Translations under genes and position numbers: made by a program
Notes under the pieces: model-generated
The model's database searches: none
Seen by the model: only the letters and a program-made list of their open reading frames with translations
What the model was told of the DNA's origin: nothing
Shown here: positions 42,510 through 54,161 of the stretch, piece by piece
How the letters are laid out: each line of letters begins with the position of its first letter
Position numbering within the stretch: the first letter of the stretch is position 1
NCBI GenBank assembly: GCA_020809705.1
Contig: CP085830.1
Coordinates: forward strand, 3,968,001-4,032,000
DNA length: 64,000 nucleotides
Origin: Calonectria ilicicola
Lineage: Eukaryota; Ascomycota; Sordariomycetes; Hypocreales; Nectriaceae
Reading direction: 5' to 3'

Positions 42510-44585
42510 AATGAATATGAATTGATGATGTATGTTTTGGATAAAATATTAGCAAAAACATGTATTTTAGAGGCGTACTTCTTGACTTGTTAGCCTAGAG
42601 GCCATAATATTAGTAAAACTTGTTCGCGTCATTATTGCAATGAATATTTCTTATTAATAAACCCTGTTGCCAAAATTTGTATAAAGTGTTACTTTTCCTG
42701 TCGCTAGTAGGTGATCGTGTTGGTTGTAGGGTAGACTGAGAGGGCACTGGTTGTGAGGTTGGCTTCCTACGATTGCTTAGACTAAGATTCGTGCTTGCGA
42801 ATTTTTGTTTTATCAAATAAAGATGGTAGGCGCCCGAAAATTATGTATAATGGTGATCTAGTACAGTTTATGAACTCTTGTTTCTGCGAAACTGCGTTAC
42901 AGTACGGACTTAAAACAGGATGTAGGAGGTAGGCTGAAATCGAGGAGGGACGGTAAGACAACGTAATTTACAAACGTGAGGTCTCAAAAATGCCACGGAT
43001 GCAACAATTGACGTTGTCTTGGCTTCTTTCACTCAGTCAAACCTTGATGTTGGCTAATTAAGGAAGAGATCTGCATGGTCAAGGTGGATTATACTGGACT
43101 CGTGCATCTTGGTCTCAGTGCCGGTTTGCTAATAAATTCGTTGACTAAGGGAAAATATTTTATACCGAAATATTTTTATTATTAGAAATAGAGAAAAATT
43201 CACTTGTCGTGGGCCCAACATGATGCATGTGAGCCGTAGACGTGTGGTCGTGGATCGGCATCGTACGACGATTGAGGCGTAGCTGCTGAGCCCATGGGTG
43301 ATACGAATGAGGCCTTCGACGCTGAAGCCGCGTTTTGCAACGAGTCATAGCACAAGCAAGAAGCAAGTACATCATGCATTGTGTCAATTAAAATTTATGA
43401 AATTAGAGCACGAGGACACTGAGGAAAAGAAACGACAATGGTGATGTCTGTTCAGGAACGGTTGGTGTCATGACACGAGGTAAAGTTTGGGAGATGACGG
43501 TGAGCCTCGATGGGCCGCCCCTTGGGCAGATTCGATTCAGAGAAAGATGCTCACATGTCAAAAACAAGCTGGCCTCTCGATTTTCATTCGCCAATTGCTT
43601 CTTGAGAATCGTGTTCCATCTGGGGAAAGCCTGCGCTCAAGCCGGGCTCCGGGCAGGATGGCCTCATGTCCCGGGTTGAGGACCGGACCATTATCTTTGG
43701 CCACCCGGGGTCAGCCAACACAAAGAAGACGCTCCGGGACGGATCTGTACGTGGCCAGTGGCCGGGCGCCTGATGATCTGCCATGGACGGTACCAAAAGG
43801 GGAGTGTGTGACTATTTTGTCGGGTGGCCCCGCTTAGATGATCAGATGGTCAGCAACCAAAAAAAGGAGCCGTGATGCCCAAAACTCTGCCGTCTGCCTC
43901 AGTCGACTGTTGGCAATGGCTTTACCCGGCCCAAGCCGTGCAGACTGATGGCAAATGGAAATGGGCCAACGGAAGAGCAATGAACTCAATTCGGACGATG
44001 CGGGCGAAATGCAACCACAGCGAACCTGTTCAAGACAGATGCTGCATCCCTGCCAAGCCACGTCCCGACTGGGGGGCACTCCCAAGTAAACGGTTTGCGC
44101 ATGCAGTTCAATACGGCCACAGGCCCAAAATTATAGTGCAGTGACCTCTATTTTACCTAGTCTCCGCTGTCAGAAAACAAAGGTGGCCAATGGCCTGGGC
44201 GGCATTTGCATCTGGTTCCCTGGGGCCTGGCCGGGGGTCGAGCGCTGAGGAGGGATCCCCGGAATCGCCCGAAAGGGCTGATGGCCAGGGGAGCAGTGTT
44301 CACCATCACACCACTGTCGAACTATCAACATGCGACATGGACGAACACCGCACCATATACTGTCGAGCCCTCGAAGCTGCTATATAATGCTCGAACGCTT
44401 TCACTGGCCATAAGACATCATCATCATCACAGTCTCGAGTCACTCAGATCTCATCTGCATCAACAAAGCAAATCACAAACAACCATCGTTTGCGATTTAC
44501 ACTGCCGCACGTTGCATCAACGTCTCACTTACACGACAAACAACACCACCACCACCACAAAACAACCCCCCCCCCCACATCCAAA
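42510..44585. other. Intergenic region
   Basis: About 2.1 kb without a supported gene. AT-rich to about 43200, then GC-balanced. Candidate frames at 43470-43837 and 43584-44085 overlap on opposite strands and carry no motif. The right end is the promoter of the 77-residue gene, with a C run at about 44566-44576 and CAC/CAA-rich leader. Confidence 0.5.
44381..44387 (+). promoter_or_regulatory. TATA-like box upstream of the 77-residue gene
   Basis: TATATAA, 205 bases before the ATG at 44586; plausible but distant. Confidence 0.35.
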
Positions 44586-44887
44586 ATGGTTGCTCGCACC
44601 GCTGTCCCCAAGGTTCTCCCTCTCCTCATGATTGTCGGAAGTGGTTAGTTCACCCTTTTCATTTATACCACCCCGTCCATACTGCATCGACTAACATCAC
44701 CCTTTCTTTAGCTGCCGGCATCGCCACCTACGTTAGAGGCCAGCTTTCCTACACATCGCGTCAATTTGACCGATCTTTCGACAAGTACAACAGCCCTGCA
44801 AGCGAGGCCAACCGCAAGGCCGCTTTCGATGGTGCTGTCGAAGACCCCCGAACCAGCTTCTACAACGTCCTTGGCTGGAGACGATAG
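44586..44887 (+). CDS. Small conserved-looking protein, 77 residues
   Basis: Two exons: 44586-44643 and 44712-44887. The first exon encodes MVARTAVPKVLPLLMIVGS and the second AAGIATYVRGQLSYTSRQFDRSFDKYNSPASEANRKAA..., ending DPRTSFYNVLGWRR. The N-terminal hydrophobic segment (VLPLLMIVGSAAGIATYV) is created across the splice, which supports the model. A short basic start followed by one membrane helix and a soluble tail suggests a mitochondrial inner-membrane or ER protein. Strong C-ending codon use and a long leader rich in CA repeats suggest high expression. Family not recognised. Confidence 0.82.
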
Positions 44888-45715
44888 ACATTAGTCGATA
44901 AAGACTTCTCTTTTCTGGAAATACACGTCAACACGATTTTTTCTTTTTTGTATATATGCATCAGGGCTAGAATACCTGAACGGACTGGCTAGACGGAATC
45001 ACATACAGACGGGAGCATGGAGTATCGATACCAGTCTTTAATTTGAATATTTGTTAAACTTCATCTAATTATCCCTCTCTCAACGGTGACACTGTTAAAT
45101 AGAAAACCTGATCTCTGAGAAGAACCTACCGGAATTTGAGGATACGATCCTGTTGGCCAACTTCAAGATATCATCTTGAATTTATTCGAGATGATGGTTT
45201 CCTGAAAATGGATCCCGTCTTCCGAATTAGGGTCCAAAAAAGCTTAGATAGGTCTTATCTTGGCGTGTGCGGGCCGTTCCACAAAACTTGTCAAGTGCAT
45301 GCAGACGCTGGAGTTGCCACTCACAGGGATGCACCAGCGAGCATGTGGGCGGCAATGAAACGGCCAAATGTCACGACAAGTTACATTGAGCCGCAACTCA
45401 AAATACGAACCAATTGAAATATGACAAAATAATACCTGATATCGTCCGATATTTCGCCACCCCTGCTTTCGTCGGGTTACACTTCGCGACTCCTTGTATT
45501 TATTCTCGTTCAATTGCTTTTGGCGATCAGGTTGCTCAAGTGGGACTGAGATCCAATCTTGATGACAGTTTTTCTAAATATCAGGTGAGATTCAATGACA
45601 GCACCCGTTTATTGATATTTAAGCCTATTATCTCTTAAATACAGAAACCATAGAAAGTTTTGCGTAATTTCAGTTATTTCACAAAATATTCAGCTTTCAA
45701 CTATAAGGTTGACAA
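44888..45715. other. Convergent intergenic region
   Basis: 3' flanks of the small gene and the MFS permease. No gene signal. Confidence 0.55.
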
Positions 45716-47595
45716 CTACAGCTTTGCATCCAAATCCCTGTTTTCTTGTGTATGGATGCTTCCACCATTTGATCGTTCGGCATCGGCTTCGGGCTTTTTG
45801 GCGTTGAATACTGTATAGAACTGTTACTATGCGTCTCTTTCCAGAAGATCAAAGCGATGACTTACAAATTTCCATTTCCTCGAGAGATCTCCCCTTTGTT
45901 TCTTTGATTATGAAGAATGCATAAACTACCAAGGCAAAGTTGAAAATGGCAAACATGAGGAATGTTTTCCAACCGAGGTTATCAATGGCATGTGGAGTGA
46001 TCTGGGAGAGCGCAAAGTTCCAGAGCCACTGCGTGGCAGTTCCGACAGCAATGCCGCCTTCTCGGATACGCGTAGGAAAGATCTCACTCATATACAGCTG
46101 TGAAACTAGTATTAGCGAACAGTTGTCAAACATATCTCACCGGTAGACTTACCCAAGGCACTGGGCCCCATGAAATATTGTAGGTCACTATTAGTTTGAT
46201 TAGTCTCAACGAATATGTCGTCATAATATATAGTGATGCGAACTCACTGGCTTCCAAATAAATCATGGTTAGAGAAGCAACAGAGGCAGATGTAATGCCT
46301 TTATCTGCCGATGGAGGGTGTGTTGCAGTGATGACTGCGACAATGAGCATGTAGACTCCCATACCGAAAGCGCCCCCGATAAGTGACCACCGTCGGCCGA
46401 TTCTTTCAACCAGAAATATGAGGAAGAAAAGGCAAGAAACGACCTTTACAAGTCCGAAGAAACCACTGAATAGATAGGCGTTTCCACCAGCTCCGACCGC
46501 AGTGAATACCTGGGGCGAGACTAACGATTATTAGAAGATATTCCGTGGTTTGTGCAGAGGTTAGATCTTACAGTAGGCCAAAGAGGTGTTTCCAGTGAGT
46601 TGAACACCTTGAATAAATATTAGTTTCGGGCTCGTAGTTGAAAGAAGTAATACATGGAACACGTACCGATTTGGAGGGTGATGACAAGAAACATGCGCCA
46701 TCTGTTGGCAGGAAGGAGGAACTCTTTCCAAGTTAGGCCTTCTGTGACGCGCTCTTCCTCGGCAATAGCGCCTAGAATTTCGTCCATTCTAGAGACGGAT
46801 GGTTAGTTAACATGGTAGAACAGAAGGGGATTTGTTACATACTCTGCTTGAACTTCATCTGTCAATTCTCCACCTCGAACCCACACCAAAGATTCCAGAG
46901 CCTCTTGGTGTCGTCCAACTTTAGCCAGCCATCGTGTGCTCTCCTTGGTCAAAAGCATTCCAAGTCCAAGGAAACCACCAGGAATCAACTGCAGAGCTAC
47001 GGGAATACGCCACTGGGTAGTATTTGATTTCATATGTTCTTGAACACCATAATCCACCCAGTAGCTTGTAAATACGCCGAGGGTGAAGAAGAACTGAAAC
47101 ATGCTGCCAAGCTTGCCACGGATATGACGTGGTGCCATCTCAGAACTGTACATGGGGATGATGACGGTTGCAATACCAACGCCGAGGCCGGCGATGGTGC
47201 GGCCAGCGTACCAACATCCTATGCTGTTATTGGGAAAGAATAGTTGGAGGATGGCACCAATGTTGAAAATGAACGAAGCTAGGACGATGGACATGCGACG
47301 ACCGTATCTCGCGGTAAAAGGCCAAACAAAAAAACAGGCAAAGAATGCTAGATTGATGATGAGTGTCAAGTTTGGGCGGACTGTTGGTTGATGGTAACTT
47401 ACCTCCTGCTTGAAGCAAACTAGCGGAATTAGAGCTTACAGTTGACTTGCTCTTGGCAGTCACGCCCATGTCCCTTTGGAAACTCGCAAGACCGAGAACG
47501 CCTCCAACAATGCCTGTGTCATAGGCAAAGAGAAAGGACCCGATGCAGCTCAGGGCCACGAGGTAAGATGCTCGGAACGTCCCAAGCCGCGACAT
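45716..47595 (-). CDS. MFS sugar/quinate-type transporter
   Basis: Eight exons: 47595-47403, 47347-46843, 46788-46667, 46607-46572 (36 bases), 46520-46248, 46187-46153 (35 bases), 46097-45866, 45810-45716; 496 residues, every junction in phase. Twelve-helix major-facilitator permease of the sugar-porter family, expected in the plasma membrane. Family motifs in order: FAYDTGIVGGVLG (helix 1), FTARYGRRMS, AGRTIAGLGVGIATVIIPMY, SSEMAPRHIRGKL, EST-RWL, QLTGNTSLAYFSPQVF (crossing two splices), ERIGRRW, SWGPVPW-LYMSEIFPTRIREGG, ATQWLWNF and IKETKGRSLEEMEI. The FPTRIREGG...QWLWNFALSQITPHAI set resembles quinate/sugar permeases. Start at 47595 (MSRLGTFRAS); a more upstream codon is not ATG. Diverges from the zinc-cluster regulator. 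Confidence 0.93.
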
Positions 47596-48827
47596 GATTG
47601 CAGTTTGGCGAAGTATGTTAGGGATAATGATCTGCAATCATCAAACACCAAAATGATATCTGGAAATCGGCCAGGGAATGCCGATTTTTAAGGAATCCCG
47701 CGTAACTGGCTGTCAATCCTGGTATTAATGCTACCAGGACGCGAGCTGATGGCGCCAGTAGTCAGGTCGGAGCTCGGTCAACAGAGCCTCCTGTTAGCGA
47801 AGATATCCCCTAATATGGTTGCATCAAGGCCATTGAGGAAACGAGGCAAGACAAGGGAAGGTGCGCCAGTCAAAGCTCTCAATTGGACGAGCCACAGCCG
47901 CGGATTTAAAAGGATAGCCCCGCATGGCTAGCAACGGACGGGCCTAGCAACGAAGCCACTTCCTTGTCGATTTACAAGGTAGAAGCTTCCACTCAGCTCA
48001 ACGGAGCGGAAAATAAGGTCTCAGAGATATCCACTCGACTTTGCCGACCAAAGAACGAGACCGGGGTACAATCGAAAGGATGGGGTACGGCCGAGAAAAG
48101 CGGGGCATCTGGGGAAGTCGGCCGGTCAAAGCCCTTATTGGCCAGAGGTGTGGGGATCCCACATACGCCATCCACACCTGCAGTGACGACATCCTAACGC
48201 GTGGCTTTAGGATGCTTCATTGGACGCAGCATTGGACACAGCGGGGAGTAGCAAGCTGGCCCTGCCCAAGGAAATGGCGTGCTCAGCGTCCATCATGGCT
48301 TCATGCCAGCGCTCTGCGCGAGAATACAGACTCGCAAACAATTGTGCAGTGGTGTCTCCCTCTTCCCATTCACTTACACAACCAGATAGAGGCTTGGATT
48401 TGTCTCAATTCAGCGTGCCAAACGAGCCGCCTTTTTGGAGGGGTAGGTCTGTACATCCGGGGTAAACTCAACCGGAAGCTGGGGATGCCAGCCCGTGGTT
48501 GCATCCAAAGTGCCAATTGCATGCTCTCGTGACAGCATCAGCCGCTGCGCGCTGCTAATGCTCCGCTTTCCCCTACCGCTCTTTGCCGCAGAGTCGAACC
48601 AGGCCGATTTTTAATCCCCTTTATCCTTGCTTGATCTAACGCCTAGGCCCGCGCCGGGCCACTGGATCGTCAGTGGGAATTGAATGTTCAGGTCCGGTGC
48701 CCCCGCCCTATTCTGACGTCCAGCATCTTGGGACGACCGAAAAAAAAGAGAAACCACCCCCCTACACGATCATCGCCATCCTGATCGGTCGCTTATCAGC
48801 CAACAAGAGAAACCCAATGGAGCCGCG
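47596..48827. other. Divergent promoter, permease / regulator
   Basis: 1.2 kb between start codons of the permease and the transcription factor. A CGG-N11-CCG arrangement occurs at 48458-48474. A short upstream ORF lies at 48817-48831 (listed separately). Confidence 0.55.
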
Positions 48828-48831
48828 ATGA
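48817..48831 (+). promoter_or_regulatory. Four-codon uORF overlapping the regulator start
   Basis: ATG GAG CCG CGA TGA, whose TGA stop shares bases with the ATG at 48828 (sequence ATGA). If the transcript starts upstream, ribosomes could terminate and re-initiate. Confidence 0.5.
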
Positions 48832-51169
48832 AGGCCGCATGTGTTCAATGCCGGGTCCGCAAGGTACGCACATCACCCGCCCGCCCACGTGGATCGTGGT
48901 GACGGTACCCCGTCCTCCTCGCTCGGAAGTCGGCTGGTGCTAACTCTCCGGAGGTCCGATGCGACGGGACAGTCCCTCGGTGCCGGACCTGTCAGCGGCT
49001 GCAGTTCCAATGTTCCTTTGAGCAGGATGGATCGCAACCTGTCAGTCAGTATGCACCGAGATTGCCTCCAAAATGCCGTGGGACCAAGGCCTGCCTGGAA
49101 TGCCGTGCCATGAAGGTCCGGTGCTCTGCAGAAACTCCAAAATGTGCCAACTGCCAGCGCCGCAACCGCGAGTGTCATTATGCCGCTTCCAAATCTGCAT
49201 CTGGAAAGGGCACAGCGGTGAATGCATCATCATCTCAAGATGCATCTACAGCTCCTGACCCACCGGCTTCTTCTCCGGGCCAGAACCTCAGTGTAACATC
49301 CGAGTCTCAGCAGGACAGCCCAAGCCATCACGACGAGCCGATACTGTCGGTCAATCCTTTAACTTCAACCTCCTCTCCCTCTGAAGAAACCTCCACCTTT
49401 CTTATCAACCAGTACTTTGACCGCTTATACCCCTTAGCCTCCTATTGCTTTCTCCACAAAGCCACTGTCATCCAAAGATGTCGCGAAAAGACGATCGACA
49501 GAGCATTGAAGCTCGCTATTTGTGCCATAACAGCTATGTACTTCTCAAAAGATGACAATGATCACGGCACATGGGCCCAAGAAGGAGAGCGGCTTATTCT
49601 GGATCGACTGGACCGCCCTTCTATTTTTCAGATACAGGCATCGCTACTTTTGATACGCTACAGGGCAGGTGTAGGACAGTTTCCTCGGGCCTTTATTATG
49701 GCGGGGCTTGCAGCACGCTGGGCAGTTGCATTGCGTCTCAACTACGAGCACTCACGGCTTAGCCCTGTCGCCCAGGAGGTTAGGCGGCGAACCTTTTGGT
49801 CATTGTACCTGCTGGAGGACAGCTTTTGTGTGGGGCTAAAAGAGTTTGAGCTCTTTGACCCTGATACTATCCATCTCCAACTACCCTGTGAGGATGTCGA
49901 CTTCCACAACGAACGGCCCGTGAGTACAGGTTACTTGCAGCCTGGGAAGGGACTCGAACCCGAGGTATTAGGCTCTCGGGCTGCATTCGTCAGACTTGCA
50001 TTTATTAGACGAGGCATCATGAGGTATGTACACATTGGCAATGGAGAGTTGAGATACTAAGAACTGTTGACAGATTGAATCGGAGGGTGTTCCTCAAAGA
50101 AGTCAACCTCACAGAACTATTTTGCTCAATGGAAAAGTTCCAAAATGATCTCTTGCGCCTTCGAACGAGGTTGGCACCAGCCGATCAATATCCGCCTTTA
50201 AATCCAGAGGAATTCCATCGCCCGCCGCAATATGCCATCACAGTGCGTTTGTTCCTCCTACTGCATCAAATGTAAGCAAAGGCTAACTTCTATGTAGCAT
50301 ATGAGTTGGCACCAGTGCCACTGCGATCTCTACCGTATTTTCTTAACCGGATACCCCGAATCAACGCCTCACGCCGCTGTCGATGGAATGGCGGCTCCGG
50401 AGAGAGCACTGATGAAGGACAAGTGTCTCGGGCATGCGGAGCAGATTGTTAAGGTGTTGTCCGATTTTGTCCAGCACAAGGACGAGCGCGATATGCTAGA
50501 GTTTGACGCGGCGGTTTGCGCATACCATGGCGCTCGTCTTATCTTATTTGGAACATATACGGGGCGCGACAATACAGGACTGCCGATGCAAATGGCCATA
50601 AACAAGGCCCAGCTCTGCTTGGACGTTATTACCCGCTACTTTGACTTTTCGGCCCAACTCAAGGCCATGGTGAGTCTATCGCGACTAATTGGGTTCGATT
50701 AACTAAGTACTAATTTAACTAGCGACAAGAACTTGAGCGCGTGATTCAACAGCATAAGTCGTGGCTAGAGTCGTCGGATTCTCGAGCCCTTTTGACAACC
50801 GAACCGACCATCCGCCCACCCCCGAAATTGTCAAGAGATGCATATATCCGCCAGCGCCTAGCCATCCATAGCCTATTACGACAGTCAAATTTTGTCGACA
50901 ATTCGAGTGACGCAGCTCCCGAGCCCGCCGACGAGCCGGCTCTCAGTTGGACGGCGTCAACTGAAGAAGACCAGGTGCAAGAACCACCAGCGGAGTGGAA
51001 CCCCAAAGATCCAGGGCTCCCGGCTGTTGATGCTGCAACAGACCCTTATTTTCTGTTTGGACTATCACATGGTGGCTCTGGCTTTGACTTTAATGCGTGG
51101 GCGTGCAACCCAGGGCCACAGGATCTCAATAATTACTTAGGGAGTTTTGACGAGCAATACATGTACTAG
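48828..51169 (+). CDS. Fungal transcription factor with two tandem Zn2Cys6 clusters
   Basis: Five exons: 48828-48863, 48954-50023, 50074-50242, 50298-50669, 50723-51169; 697 residues. The first splice rebuilds cluster 1, CVQCRVRK-VRCDG..., with C-x2-C-x6-C-x6-C-x2-C-x6-C spacing. After a 20-odd residue link is a second full cluster, CLECRAMKVRCSAETPKC..., with the same spacing. A Ser/Pro-rich linker follows, then the fungal-specific middle homology region (FLINQYFDRLYPLASYCFLHK, RAFIMAGLAARWAVALRLN, EVRRRTFWSLYLLEDSFCVG). WHQCHCDLYRIFL is a further marker. The intron-1 acceptor is GAG rather than YAG, though a good branch site GCTAAC lies just before it. Sequence-specific DNA-binding regulator, probably of the permease, sulfatase and GH3 genes nearby. 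Confidence 0.93.
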
Positions 51170-51810
51170 TAGGAGGAATGGGCCTAACTTGGTTCTATGA
51201 TAGGTGGCCGACGAAGCTCAACTTCCTGCTTCAAAACTTTACCAGTTAATAATTAAAATCCAGTACCAGCCTACTTGGCATACTACTGCTTTCACCGATT
51301 TGTTGCTATGAATTATGACCCACCTTTATGGGATGACGAAGGCTGCCATGATGGGGGCAAAAGAGGGAGCTATCATAGAGCTAACCAGCGAAAAGCAAAG
51401 TGATGCAGGGCTCGCCGCAAGCCATATTTCCAGAAACGAAACAGGACCGCTCGTCCATTCGTCTATTCAACTAGGCCAGATTCATGGCTTGCAGCCGTTG
51501 TGGATGCATCGACTAGCCAATGAGTGAGCCTACCGTCCGACGACTCCGAGCCGAGCCCGAGGCCGGGCTATCGCAAAGCATTGCATCCTAGATGACGAAG
51601 TTCGGAAATCGGCGAAAAGATATGCGGGAATCTGTCGAGGGCATGATGTGTCATGTCATGCGATGTAGTTCCGTTGTTTTTTTCTGTCTTTCTCGTCCTT
51701 CATGCCAACTTTTCTCTCGCCCTCGTCTGTCTACTACCAATTGAGAGCTAGGCACAACTCAACAAGCCATTCTCATCATTTACTTGTAGTTTGAGACAAA
51801 CTAGCACACA
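51170..51810. other. Promoter of the sulfatase gene
   Basis: 640 bases with no gene signal; T/C-rich near 51670-51740. Confidence 0.5.
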
Positions 51811-53511
51811 ATGGCAACAAACGGAACAGGAGCTGCTGGTGTGGACAGACGTCCAAACGTCATTTTCATCATGGCTGATGATCATGCGTCCAAGTCCATC
51901 AGCGCCTACGGAGCCGGCATCAACCACACGCCCAACATCGACCGCCTCGCCAAGGAAGGAATGCTTTTTAACCATTGCTATGTAACCAACAGCATTTGCA
52001 CTCCTAGTCGAGCCGCTATTCTTTGCGGAACATACAATCATGTCAACGGTGTCATGACACTGGACGATCATGTGAGTTGGGGCAAAATGAGCTCTCAGTG
52101 AGCCTGGCTAATCATCCAGATTAATAACCACCTCCCTAATGTTGCAAAACACCTTCGTACAGGAGGCTACCAGACCGCCATGATTGGCAAGTGGCATATG
52201 GGGGAAGAGAAAGAACACTGGCCTACTGGGTTCGATACGTGGTCCATTTTACCTGGGCAAGGTGAATACTGGGACCCCGAGTTCATTGAGAATGACGGGA
52301 TCCATGTCAACCCGGGCTATGTAACCGACATTATCACCGACAAGTCACTCGATTTTATCAAGTCGCGCGACAAGAGCCGCCCCTTCTTCCTCATGTGCCA
52401 CCACAAGGCACCACATCGATCATGGGAATGTGACGACAAACACAAGCACCTATACAAGGACCCTGTTCGCCTTCCAGACACCTTCACCGATGACTACAAA
52501 AACCGCGCTCGGGCGGCCAAGATTGCAAAGATGCGAGTGGCCGAGGACCTGACGTACCAGGACCTGGGACTTGTCCAGCCCGATGGCGGAAACCGCGTCG
52601 GCGAGCGAGTCCAGCAAGAGAAGGGTGCTAGCGAGAGGAAGATTCCTGCACCTACAACCGAGGCTGGTATCAAAGCTATGAAGTTGATTGACAAGGAAGA
52701 TGGCACAGTCTTTACTTTCCAAACTGCCGGAGAACTAGCCGAATTCAAGTTTCAGAGATATATGCAAAGATACTTACGCACGATCCAAAGCATTGATGAC
52801 TCTACGGGACGATTGCTAGACTATCTAGATGTTGAGGAACCTGATCTGGCTGCCAACACCATTGTCATCTATACATCGGACCAGGGTTTCTTCCTTGGAG
52901 AACACGGCTGGTTTGACAAGCGCTTCATGTATGAAGAGTCTTTCCAAATGCCCTTCCTCATCAGATACCCCAATGAGATCAAGGCCGGATCCGTTTGTAA
53001 CGACATCATTTGCAACGTGGACTTCGCTGCGACCTGGTTAGATTTTGGATGCCTCCCCAAGCCGACTTATATGCAAGGCAAGTCATTCAGATCGCTGCTA
53101 CAGGGTAAAACTCCTGCAGACTGGCCCCAGGCAGCATACCACCGATACTGGTAAGTTATTGTTTACTTGGTCTTCCTCCTCTGATGATTGTAGTGAGCCT
53201 AGAGCTAATACTCGATCAAAAGGATGCACAATGACATTATCCACAATGCATATGCCCACTACGGAATTCGTGACCAAAGATACAAGCTCATTTATTGGTA
53301 CAATGAGACACTCGGGATCAAGGGTGCTCGCCCTGGCGACGAGGAGCACAAAGAGTGGGAGTTGTTTGACTGTGAAAAGGACCCATTGGAGCTTTTTAAC
53401 GTGTACCACGAGGAGGAACACAAGGATGTGGTAAAACACATGACGGCTTTGCTGGAGAGCAAGATGGTAGAGATTGGTGACGAGCCTGTACACCCCAGAA
53501 CAGCTGCCTAG
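51811..53511 (+). CDS. Sulfatase (CxPSR type)
   Basis: Three exons: 51811-52071, 52120-53150, 53223-53511; 526 residues. Alkaline-phosphatase-fold sulfatase hydrolysing sulfate esters. Active-site sequence [13 protein letters not shown] has the Cys (residue 63) that must be converted to formylglycine. Calcium-binding pair D23-D24 is in [13 protein letters not shown], and GKWHMG and [17 protein letters not shown] give the remaining metal/catalytic positions. Closest in style to bacterial and fungal choline-sulfatase/mucin-desulfating-type enzymes (long [14 protein letters not shown] insertion), not to lysosomal arylsulfatases. No signal peptide: [16 protein letters not shown] precedes the first strand, so it is predicted cytosolic. 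Directly downstream of the zinc-cluster regulator. Confidence 0.95.
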
Positions 53512-54161
53512 ATTCAGTCCGGTCTGAGGACCTCATGACATTAACGATAATATGAATAAAGTAAAATAAAAACCACTTCAATCTTACGCTTTCCGATGTA
53601 TGGTTCTCAGGCCAATCTTGGCCGGGAAAATTAGATGCCATGGAGATGAACTGAAAATCTTGATGGGAGCCTACAACGTGTTGACCTCTCTTCAAATTCG
53701 CCCTAGTCGTATTTTCATTTATTCCAAGGTCATGACATAAATCATCTTGATTATTAATGAGCCCTTCAAGTATTCGGCCTAACATCTCGGGCGGCGGGTG
53801 GAACCCAACAAGGGTCCTTATGGCGACATCGACCAAGGACCAATGATACGGGCCACCGACCGACAAACGACTCCTCTCGGGCTCCGACAACTCCATAACT
53901 AGCGGTCGACCGTTGGCAGCTGAACTCCCCGAGAAGCTGGGGTATGCGAGGACCGAGTCGTGGGGACGGATATCCATCCATCTCCACCGCCGAGATTTGG
54001 CGTCGCATTCCGCCATGACCCATGACAATGAGCTCAAAGGATCAGTAAATGTGGAGGTTATATAAGAATAAAGTGACAACGCCTTGATGGTTTAGGGGCA
54101 TGGCTTCTGGCAGGTTGTCGAACCTACATCTTGAACTTGTATCTTTGGGTAGGCCACAATC
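53512..54161. other. Promoter of the GH3 gene
   Basis: Between sulfatase and GH3. A minus-strand open frame of 227 codons (53396-54079) overlaps the sulfatase 3' end and is judged spurious. CGG/CCG triplets are frequent around 53790-53950. Confidence 0.45.

Noticed and set aside
53396..54079. 227-codon minus-strand open frame
   Set aside because: Overlaps the sulfatase 3' coding region and the GH3 promoter; no recognisable domain and no conserved start.
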